A stretch of 64,000 nucleotides of DNA from assembly GCF_000023265.1 (NCBI RefSeq), contig NC_013124.1, forward strand, positions 186,001 to 250,000, in the 5' to 3' direction. Position numbers and translations under genes: made by a program. The notes beneath the pieces were generated by a model that worked only from the letters and a program-made list of their open reading frames with translations, did not search any database and was not told where the DNA came from. Of this stretch, positions 57,876-64,000 are shown in pieces (within the stretch, counting starts at the first letter, position 1; each line of letters opens with the position of its first letter). Source of the stretch: Acidimicrobium ferrooxidans DSM 10331 (GTDB lineage: Bacteria > Actinomycetota > Acidimicrobiia > Acidimicrobiales > Acidimicrobiaceae).

Positions 57876-58046
57876 GAGTTCCCCTCCGGGTCGCATCGGA
57901 GGGGTGGAGGGGGCCGTGGCTCGGCAGCAGTGTCCAGTTGGCGTGGCTTCGATGTCTGGGCTGGCAGCGCCAGGAGGCAGCGGGGCCGACGCGCGGAGGG
58001 GGCGCAATGGGTGGGATTGGTCGACCCAGTCGTGGTCGGGACCCGG

Positions 58047-58700
58047 TCAGGCGTCGCCGAAGCGGTAGCCGACCGAGCGTACGGTGTGAATGAGGTGCTC
58101 GTGCGCTTCGCCGAGTTTGGCGCGTAGCCGTCGCACGTGGACGTCGACGGTTCGTGCGCCCCCGTAGTATTCGTAGCCCCACACCCGCGAGAGCAGGGTC
58201 TCACGGGAGAAGACCTTGCCCGGGTGCGATGCGAGGAACTTGAGGAGCTCGTACTCCATGTAGGTGAGATCCAGCGCGGTCCCGTTGATCGAGGCATGGT
58301 AGGTGTCGAGCTCAAGCGTGAGCGGGCCATAGCGAATGACGGTCCTCACGTCGCCGCGTCCGAAGCGCACGAGGAGGTGCCGAATGCGCATGGTGAGCTC
58401 CCTGGCGTCGAACGGCGACACCGCGAAGTCGTCGAGCAGGCCCTCGCGGAGCGCGAGGTCGTCGACCTGGTGGCGCTCGACGAGGAGGAGAATGGGTGGC
58501 GGGGGGGCGAGGCGGCGCTTGAGTTCCCGGGCGGTTCCGAGCGCCCATTCGAGCCCGGTGGTTCCGTCGACGACCGCTGCGACGAGTGGTCCGACGGTCG
58601 GCGGCAGTGCGTCGAGGGTCGTCACCTCATGGCTGGTCCATCCGATGAGCTGTGCGATGCGCGTCGCGTGCTGCGGCGAGATGATCGCGAGCTGCTCCAT
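58047..58700 (-). CDS. glnR: GlnR-type nitrogen regulator (atypical OmpR family)
   Basis: A 217-aa regulator. The receiver-like domain is atypical: the Asp region reads A-V-V-D-G-T-T-G (Asp45), without the usual acidic pair, as in GlnR, which works without phosphorylation. The winged helix has M-E-Y-E-L-L-K-F-L-A-S-H-P-G-K-V-F-S-R and D-V-H-V-R-R-L-R-A-K-L-G, very close to GlnR. It starts 1 bp after the glutamine synthetase stop. GlnR activates or represses glnA and amt genes in response to nitrogen. Confidence 0.85.
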   Translation of the reverse strand: MEQLAIISPQHATRIAQLIGWTSHEVTTLDALPPTVGPLVAAVVDGTTGLEWALGTARELKRRLAPPPPILLLVERHQVDDLALREGLLDDFAVSPFDARELTMRIRHLLVRFGRGDVRTVIRYGPLTLELDTYHASINGTALDLTYMEYELLKFLASHPGKVFSRETLLSRVWGYEYYGGARTVDVHVRRLRAKLGEAHEHLIHTVRSVGYRFGDA

Positions 58701-58701
58701 G

Positions 58702-60045
58702 TCAGATCAGCGTGAGGTAGCGGGCTCGTTCGGCGTCGGAGACTTGACTCGCCGAAGCGCGCCACTCGTCTCGCTTGTTGCGGAGGAACCACTCGGTGAC
58801 GTGGTCGCCGAGAACCGAGCGAACCAGGGGCGACGCTTCGAGCTCTTCCAGCGCTTCTGAGAGTGTCTGGGGAAGACGGGCGATCCCGAGTGAGGCGAGC
58901 TCGCGCTCGGGCATGGTGAAGAGGTTGTCGTGGACCTCCGGAGGCAGCTCGTAGCCCTGTTCGATGCCTTGGAGGCCGGCTGCAACCATGAGCGCGAGTG
59001 CGAGATAGGGATTGGCGCCGGCATCGGGTGCGCGGTACTCGACGAACGTGTCCTCCCCACGAGCTGCTTCGGGACTTGGAACCCTCACGAGCGCGGAGCG
59101 GTTGTTGCGTGCCCACGCGACGTGCATCGGCGCCTCGAAGCCAGGGACGAGGCGCTTGTAGGAGTTCACCCACTGGTTGGTCACCGCGGTGATCTCCCGA
59201 GCGTGCCGCAGGAGTCCCGCGACGAACGATCGTGCCCGGCGCGAGAGACCATCGGGAGCCTCGGGGTCGAAGAAGGCGTTGTGTTCTTCGTCGTGACGGT
59301 CGTAGAGGGCTAGGTGGGTGTGCATGCCGGACCCTTGGAGCCCCTCGAACGGTTTGGGCATGAACGAGGCGGTGATGCCCTTGGCCCGTGCGGTCTCGGT
59401 GACGACGAGTCTCGCGCTGATGACGGCGTCGGCCATCTGCAGGACCTCGTCGGGCGCGAGGTCGATCTCGTGCTGAGACGGCGCATCCTCGTGCTGAGAG
59501 TGCTTGACGGGGATGCCGAGCTCTTCGAGTACCACGACCGCCTCGCGGCGCAGCTCGCTCCCGAGGTCGTTCAATCGCAGCTCGAAGTACGAGCCGTGGT
59601 CGAGGGGCTCCCAGTGTCCCGGGGTGGTCTCGCGGAGGTAGAAGTACTCGAGTTCGGGGGCTGCGTGGACGAGGTAGCCCTGCTGTCGGGCGCGGTCGAT
59701 CTGGCGACGCAGGACGTTGCGGGGGCAACCTTCGAAGGGCGTTCGATCGAGGTTCAAGATGTCGCAGAACATCCTCGCGGTGCTCGGTAGGCCCGGCACC
59801 ACGCTGAACGTGGCCGGGTCGGGCATGGCGAGCACGTCGGCCTCGTGGATGCGTGAGAAGCCGTCGATGGCCGATCCGTCGAAGGTCATGCCCTCGTCGA
59901 GGGCGGTGGCAAGTTCTGCCTGCGTGATTTGGAAGGCTCGTGGGATGCCGAGCACATCGGTGAACCAGAGCTGGATGAACTTCACCCGGCGATCCTCGGC
60001 CATGTGACGGACGTAGTCGACGCCGACACTGCGCTGGTCCGGCAC
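58702..60045 (-). CDS. Glutamine synthetase, GlnA2-like
   Basis: A 447-aa type I synthetase without the 25-residue insertion of the beta subtype. [35 protein letters not shown] and N-R-S-A-L-V-R-V-P are family motifs. The adenylylation segment is absent (N-L-F-T-M-P). Homologues called GlnA2 act in glutamine or polyamine metabolism. The GTG start has AAGGAGGTGG upstream. It is divergent from glnA1 and in one unit with glnR. Confidence 0.9.
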   Translation of the reverse strand: MPDQRSVGVDYVRHMAEDRRVKFIQLWFTDVLGIPRAFQITQAELATALDEGMTFDGSAIDGFSRIHEADVLAMPDPATFSVVPGLPSTARMFCDILNLDRTPFEGCPRNVLRRQIDRARQQGYLVHAAPELEYFYLRETTPGHWEPLDHGSYFELRLNDLGSELRREAVVVLEELGIPVKHSQHEDAPSQHEIDLAPDEVLQMADAVISARLVVTETARAKGITASFMPKPFEGLQGSGMHTHLALYDRHDEEHNAFFDPEAPDGLSRRARSFVAGLLRHAREITAVTNQWVNSYKRLVPGFEAPMHVAWARNNRSALVRVPSPEAARGEDTFVEYRAPDAGANPYLALALMVAAGLQGIEQGYELPPEVHDNLFTMPERELASLGIARLPQTLSEALEELEASPLVRSVLGDHVTEWFLRNKRDEWRASASQVSDAERARYLTLI

Positions 60046-60113
60046 GGGCCACCTCCTTCGCGGTCATGCTACGGGGGACGTCCCTGGATCGCTCGTCGCG
60101 CCCCGAGCATTTA

Positions 60114-60126
60114 ACTCGGAGTTCAC
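60114..60126. promoter_or_regulatory. Candidate GlnR half-site between the two glutamine synthetases
   Basis: AC-N9-AC (AC at 60114-60115 and 60125-60126) is the minimal spacing described for GlnR boxes. The full a-site/b-site consensus is not present, so this is tentative, but the location in the divergent control region is right. Confidence 0.3.
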
Positions 60127-60194
60127 ATGGCTCTCCGGTCTGCGTGCTCGCTGGCCATAGGTTGGGCGAGCAACGGCGACGGATGGAGGAGCCC

Positions 60195-61622
60195 ATGCAA
60201 CCACGCGCACCACACGAGGTGATCGCGATGGCCGAGGAGCAGGGGGTCGAGATGGTCGACCTTCGCTTCTGCGACCTTCCAGGAACGATGCAGCACTTTT
60301 CAGTGCCGATCCGACAGCTCACCGAGGATTCCTTCGAGGAGGGGTTCGGGTTCGACGGGTCCTCGATTCGTGGCTTCAAGACGATCAACGAATCGGACAT
60401 GATCTTGAAGCCAGATCCCCGCTCGGCGTACCTCGATCCGTTCCGCAAGCACCGCACGCTGGTGCTGAACTGCTTCATCTACGATCCGGTGACCGGCCAG
60501 CCCTACGATCGTGACCCGCGTCGCGTCGCAGCGGCTGCGGAGGAGCACCTGCGCGCGAGCGGGATCGCGGACACGGCCTACTTCGGTCCCGAGGCCGAGT
60601 TCTTCATCTTCGACGACGTCCGCTACCACCAGGACGAGCACTCGGCATCGTACGTGGTCGACTCCATCGAGGGTGCGTGGAACACCGACCGTAACGAGCA
60701 GGGCTCGAACCTCGGCGGCAAGATTCCCTTCAAGCGCGGCTACTTCCCCGTACCCCCAATGGACAAGTTCCAAGACCTCCGGTCGGAGATGGTGCTCACC
60801 ATGCAGGCGCTCGGCATCGAGATCGAGGTGCAGCACCACGAGGTCGCCACGGCAGGGCAGGCCGAGATCGACATGCGCTATGACACCCTGCTCGCCATGG
60901 CCGACAAGCTCATGCTCTACAAGTACGTCGTGAAGTCCGTCGCCCAGCAGGGTGGCTACACCGCGACTTTCATGCCGAAGCCGCTGTTCCAGGACAACGG
61001 CTCGGGCATGCACACGCACCAGTCGTTGTGGCGCGACGGTGAGCCGCTCTTCTACGAGTCGGGGGGGTATGCCGACCTGAGCGAGCTGGCGCTCCACTAC
61101 ATCGGTGGCATCCTCGCGCACGCGCCGTCGATCCTCGCCTTCGCGGCGCCGACGACGAACTCCTACAAGCGCTTGGTACCCGGTTACGAGGCTCCGGTCA
61201 ACCTGGTGTTCTCGCAGCGGAACCGTTCCGCGGCCTGTCGCATCCCGATGTACTCGCTCTCGCCGAAGGCGAAGCGTGTCGAGTTCCGCTGCCCAGACGC
61301 GATGGCGAACCCCTACCTCGCGTTCTCGGCCATGCTGCTCGCGGGGCTCGATGGCATCCGCAACAAGATCGAGCCGGCCGGACCCGACGATCGCGACCTG
61401 TTCGACTTGCCGCCGGACGAAGCCCGGGCTCTGCCGACGGTCCCGTCGTCGCTGGAGGGCTCGCTGGCTGCTCTCGAGGCCGATCACGACTACCTGCTCG
61501 AGGGGGGTGTCTTCTCGCAGGACCTGATCGACACCTGGATCGCCTACAAGCGTGCCGAGGAGGTCGACGCCATTCGGCTTCGCCCGCACCCCTACGAGTT
61601 CGCGCTGTACTACGACGCCTAG
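60195..61622 (+). CDS. glnA: Glutamine synthetase type I-beta (GlnA1-like), adenylylation Tyr replaced by Phe
   Basis: A 475-aa synthetase that makes glutamine from glutamate, ammonia and [34 protein letters not shown] and the beta-type insertion (G-Y-F-P-V-P-P) are all present. Where the beta subtype has the modified Tyr in N-L-Y-D-L-P, this one has D-L-F-D-L-P-P, with Phe403 coded by TTC at 61401. It should not be adenylylated. The ATG at 60195 follows TGGAGGAG. Confidence 0.94.
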   Translation: MQPRAPHEVIAMAEEQGVEMVDLRFCDLPGTMQHFSVPIRQLTEDSFEEGFGFDGSSIRGFKTINESDMILKPDPRSAYLDPFRKHRTLVLNCFIYDPVTGQPYDRDPRRVAAAAEEHLRASGIADTAYFGPEAEFFIFDDVRYHQDEHSASYVVDSIEGAWNTDRNEQGSNLGGKIPFKRGYFPVPPMDKFQDLRSEMVLTMQALGIEIEVQHHEVATAGQAEIDMRYDTLLAMADKLMLYKYVVKSVAQQGGYTATFMPKPLFQDNGSGMHTHQSLWRDGEPLFYESGGYADLSELALHYIGGILAHAPSILAFAAPTTNSYKRLVPGYEAPVNLVFSQRNRSAACRIPMYSLSPKAKRVEFRCPDAMANPYLAFSAMLLAGLDGIRNKIEPAGPDDRDLFDLPPDEARALPTVPSSLEGSLAALEADHDYLLEGGVFSQDLIDTWIAYKRAEEVDAIRLRPHPYEFALYYDA

Positions 61623-61640
61623 CGCGTCGTTGATCCTTCG

Positions 61641-61680
61641 CGAGGCCCTGCTCGTCCTCGGGCGAGCGGGGCCTCGTTGC
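61641..61680 (+). terminator. Terminator after glnA1
   Basis: CGAGGCCC and GCTCG arms pair with CGAGC and GGGCCTCG (61641-61676) with two one-base bulges, followed by TTGCTGT. The tail is the same as in the terminator after the HesB gene. Confidence 0.75.
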
Positions 61681-61757
61681 TGTCATGGGTTTTGGTGCGA
61701 TGGGATCGAGCGCGACACGATCGAGCAACGTCCACAGGGCGCTCGACGATGGCCAGC

Positions 61758-62327
61758 TCAGGCGAGGCCTGCGCTCCCGAGGAGCGCGCGCGGGTCGAAC
61801 TCGTCGATCGGGATGATCCGAACCCTCGGCAGGACGACGTCGTCGAGGAACGCGTGCATGTCGCGCTCGAGATCGAGGAGCTCGAGGTCGTGTCGGTTGA
61901 GCAGCTGGCCCGCGACGTACTCGGTGAAGCAGGCCAGCGCGACGCGGTGACCGTGGTCGAGGAGCTGCTCGAGTGCCGGAGCGAAGTCGGCGTCGTGCGA
62001 GGCGAGCACGACGGACCCGTGACGCCGTCCGATCTCGCCGAGCGTCGCCACGATCGCATCGTCGACGACCTTGCCGGGACCCGAGAGGAGGACCGGCGTG
62101 TAGCCGTGGGAGCGGATCGCCTGGATGAACGGCCCGGGGATGAGGCCTGAGGTGGCGTTGATGAAGAAGTAGCTCTTCAGCGGCGCCGATCCCCACGACG
62201 CTGCGGCGCCAGCGACTCGATCCCAGCGAGGTCGCTCGTTGGGTTCTGGCCGGTGGCCCAGGATCTGGCCGAGGACGCCGTCGATGTTCTCACCGTCGAC
62301 GAGCAAGAACGTGACCGGCGCTACCAC
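61758..62327 (-). CDS. NYN-domain (PIN-like) putative RNase
   Basis: A 189-aa protein. Acidic residues sit at the expected places: L-L-V-D-G-E-N-I-D at the N-terminus, V-V-D-D-A-I-V-A, and A-S-H-D-A-D-F-A-P, as in NYN domains that bind metal and cleave RNA. The GTG at 62327 overlaps the stop of the M23-like gene. The frame is open further upstream but lies inside that gene. Target RNA unknown. Confidence 0.8.
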   Translation of the reverse strand: MVAPVTFLLVDGENIDGVLGQILGHRPEPNERPRWDRVAGAAASWGSAPLKSYFFINATSGLIPGPFIQAIRSHGYTPVLLSGPGKVVDDAIVATLGEIGRRHGSVVLASHDADFAPALEQLLDHGHRVALACFTEYVAGQLLNRHDLELLDLERDMHAFLDDVVLPRVRIIPIDEFDPRALLGSAGLA

Positions 62328-63601
62328 CCCGGCCACCCCGCCGGGAGTGAGCCGACCACCGGCCCGTAGACGATCCCGCCCGGGGCCCCCAGTGCCGACA
62401 GGAGCTGTGAGAAGTTGAGTCCGAAGGCCGTGGAGTTCGAGTTGTTCCACTGGCCGGCGTAGCCCGCGTAGGCCTCGCCGATCCCGCCCGGCGCCGCCCA
62501 GCCGGTCTCGATGCCGTCGGATCCCGGGAAACAGGTTGCGATCTGCTGTCCAGCGCTCACCGCTTGGCCTACGGCGACCGTTGGGACCACGTCCTCGGCG
62601 ACGTAGACGTAGTCGCCAGCGGCTGGACCGCTCGTCAGTTGATAATCCAGGAATACGCCGTTGGGCCAGCCGCCTTCGTAGGTGCTCACGATCCTGCCGG
62701 CCCCGAGCGCGGTGATCGGGCCGTTGCAGAGGTAATCCACACCCTGGTCGATCCGTTCGACCTGGAGGATCTGGGTGTCGGCGAGCGGATTGACGTAGCC
62801 GCTCGGGCTGGTCGGCGTTGGGGCTGGGGCCGACCCGCCGCTCGGGCTCACGACCACGGCCGGGGTGGGTGCTGAGTCCTGGGCGGCACGGGCTTGCTGG
62901 GCCTGGGCGGCTGCGAGTGCTGCCGCCTCGCGCTGGGCTGCCGCGGCTGCCGCCTGGGCCTGGGCCGCTTGTTCGGCCGCGAGTTGCTGGGCGACGAGCT
63001 GCTGAATCTGGGAGTTGACGCTCGCGAGCTGGGCCTGGGCCTGCGCCTGGGCGTTCTGGGCTGCTTGGGCGGCGGACTGAGCCTGTGCGCTCTGGGTCGC
63101 AAGATCGCTCATGGCGCTTCGCAGCGAGGCTTGCTGGAGCTCGAGGGCCTGCTTGGCGGTGACGTAGGCTGCAACGGCGGCTTCCTGGTTCGCGGTCGCG
63201 GCGGTGACGTCGGTCTGGATGATGGCCGCGTCGTTCGGGGTGCCCTTGGCGATCGAGATCACCGACGAGGACGCCCCTGCTTGCGTGAAGATGTTCACCG
63301 CCTCCGAGGCGACCTTGGCCTTGAGCCGGGCGACGTCGGCCTCTCGGCGAACGATCTGCCCTTGGAGGGTGGCGATCTGGCTCTTCGTCGTGGCGAGTTT
63401 GAGCTGCAGCTGATCGTAGGTGTTCATGGCTGCCTGGGCCTGTTGATCGAGCTTGGAGATCTGGGCAGTGAGCTGGGCGGCCTCAGCCTTGGCCTGGGAG
63501 AGTTGGGTGGTTGCGTCAGCGGGTGTCACGTTCGGTGTCGCCACGGCGAACGTGGCGATCGCTGTGGCAACGGTCGTCGTCACAAGCGTCTTCCAACGCA
63601 C
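62321..63601 (-). CDS. Secreted coiled-coil protein with degenerate M23-like domain
   Basis: A 426-aa exported protein. After a signal peptide (residues 1-30) comes a long coiled coil (35-260) with an Ala/Gln-rich stretch. A linker of Pro, Thr and Ser leads to a C-terminal domain like M23 peptidases (R-I-D-Q-G-V-D-Y, G-A-G-R-I-V, V-A-V-G-Q-A-V-S-A-G-Q), but Gln replaces the zinc-binding His of H-x-x-x-D. It may regulate or bind cell-wall enzymes rather than cut. The GTG at 63601 has GGAGG seven bases upstream. Confidence 0.82.
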   Translation of the reverse strand: MRWKTLVTTTVATAIATFAVATPNVTPADATTQLSQAKAEAAQLTAQISKLDQQAQAAMNTYDQLQLKLATTKSQIATLQGQIVRREADVARLKAKVASEAVNIFTQAGASSSVISIAKGTPNDAAIIQTDVTAATANQEAAVAAYVTAKQALELQQASLRSAMSDLATQSAQAQSAAQAAQNAQAQAQAQLASVNSQIQQLVAQQLAAEQAAQAQAAAAAAQREAAALAAAQAQQARAAQDSAPTPAVVVSPSGGSAPAPTPTSPSGYVNPLADTQILQVERIDQGVDYLCNGPITALGAGRIVSTYEGGWPNGVFLDYQLTSGPAAGDYVYVAEDVVPTVAVGQAVSAGQQIATCFPGSDGIETGWAAPGGIGEAYAGYAGQWNNSNSTAFGLNFSQLLSALGAPGGIVYGPVVGSLPAGWPGW

Positions 63602-63739
63602 GAGCGAACCTCCGTGCGAGATTCGGGGACCTCCGACGTCCTCGACGAGGTCATCGGCATGGTCGACAATCGGTTGAGCCCGTCGTGGGCGCCGGCACCG
63701 CGAGCCTAGCGGGCGAGGACTCGGGGCTCGGGTGCTCTG

Positions 63740-63753
63740 TGGCAATGTTGCCA
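63740..63753. promoter_or_regulatory. Inverted repeat TGGCAA-TG-TTGCCA
   Basis: A perfect 6-bp inverted repeat, followed by another TTGCC after 4 nt. It lies between the M23-like gene and nadE and may be an operator; the regulator is unknown. Confidence 0.4.
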
Positions 63754-63890
63754 AAGTTGCCGTGCTGCCTGGGAGGAGCTCGAGCCGTGTCCCATCGGAC
63801 GCGGCGAGCAAACGGTGACGGGCGGTCGGGACGACGGGATTGGCGGCGCGGGTTCCGATCCCTGGGTCCGCGTGGCGCCGAGCGCGGCAC

Positions 63891-63896
63891 TATCGT
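63891..63896 (+). promoter_or_regulatory. Candidate leaderless -10 for nadE (TATCGT)
   Basis: TATCGT ends 6 nt before the GTG at 63903. Confidence 0.4.
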
Positions 63897-63902
63897 GGTC
63901 GC

Positions 63903-64000
63903 GTGCGCTCCCTCGTGATCCAGGCTGCGCAGCTCAACCTGACCGTGGGGGCCGTTCGGCGCAATCGCGACGCGGTTCGTGCTGCCATCGAGTCGGCACG
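63903..64000 (+). CDS. nadE: Glutamine-dependent NAD synthetase, N-terminus (partial)
   Basis: Runs off the window end. The 32 visible residues begin V-R-S-L-V-I-Q-A-A-Q-L-N-L-T-V-G-A-V and continue N-R-D-A-V-R-A-A-I-E-S-A, the start of the nitrilase-like glutaminase domain of NadE. Other nitrilase-fold enzymes begin similarly, so the assignment is moderate. Its position near glnA1 would fit a glutamine user. Confidence 0.65.
   Translation, partial: MRSLVIQAAQLNLTVGAVRRNRDAVRAAIESA

Larger units (their letters stand above)
63602..63902. other. 301-bp divergent gap before nadE
   Basis: No gene supported. It holds the palindrome at 63740-63753 and a TANNNT hexamer directly before the nadE start. 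Confidence 0.4.

Noticed and set aside
1-64000. CRISPR array, insertion sequence, rRNA operon or prophage
   Set aside because: No regularly spaced repeats, transposase, rRNA or phage structural genes were seen on reading both strands.

Overview
The window is one contiguous stretch of a high-GC, actinobacterial-type chromosome. Its marker genes point to Actinobacteria: a WhiB protein, a GlnR-type regulator beside two glutamine synthetases, a SenX3/RegX3-like pair, ClpS followed by DUF2017, an Rpf-like cell-wall hydrolase, a DUF929 protein, an ArsA/Get3-like pair next to whiB, and a small acyl-CoA carboxylase epsilon subunit. It also carries flagellar and chemotaxis genes and a secreted S53 (kumamolisin-type) acid protease. 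My inference is a motile, acidophilic member of the Acidimicrobiia; an Acidimicrobium-like organism would fit, but no database search was possible.

Layout. 0-5.7 kb: end of a LysR regulator, class I aldolase, a ThiS/MoaD-like protein, a NarL-type two-component pair, a membrane GGDEF protein and an Rpf-like hydrolase. 5.8-12.7 kb: DUF6295-like protein, dienelactone hydrolase, GNAT, sdhD-sdhC with an extra 48-aa membrane protein, serS, an ABC-2 exporter and heme A synthase. 12.7-20.8 kb: clpS-DUF2017, S53 protease, quinone oxidoreductase, an amino-acid dehydrogenase, Fur, and RegX3/SenX3. 20.9-25.8 kb: a compact five-gene type IV secretion-like cluster. 25.8-38.6 kb: a motility island (FlgN candidate, flgK, flgL, fliW, csrA, cheA-W-B-R, a GntR regulator, cheY, two CheX/CheC-like proteins and a glycosyltransferase). 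39-52 kb: metabolism (S51 peptidase, 3-hydroxyacyl-CoA dehydrogenase, ethylmalonyl-CoA-mutase-type enzyme, degenerate GGDEF, shikimate kinase, VKOR/DUF929 thiol proteins, RidA, EamA, bioY-pccB-epsilon, amidase, M20 peptidase). 52-58 kb: Mrp, NUDIX, tRNA-Pro(CGG), orphan receiver, ArsA-like pair, whiB and HesB/IscA. 58-64 kb: glnR-glnA2 divergent from glnA1, an NYN protein, an M23-like coiled-coil protein and the start of nadE.

How the genes work together. The motility island looks like one or two transcription units in which most start and stop codons overlap. The nitrogen block places the predicted regulator beside its expected targets. The biotin transporter is coupled directly to a biotin-dependent carboxylase. 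The hydroxyacyl-CoA dehydrogenase is coupled to a B12 mutase, consistent with ethylmalonyl-CoA-type carbon metabolism. A recurring feature is a TANNNT hexamer 6-9 nt before the start codon, which suggests widespread leaderless transcription.

No CRISPR array, insertion sequence, integrase, rRNA or prophage was seen. The points most worth follow-up are the type IV secretion-like cluster without a relaxase, the glutamine synthetase with Phe in place of the adenylylation Tyr, the extra small protein in the sdh operon, and the unusual chemotaxis complement.
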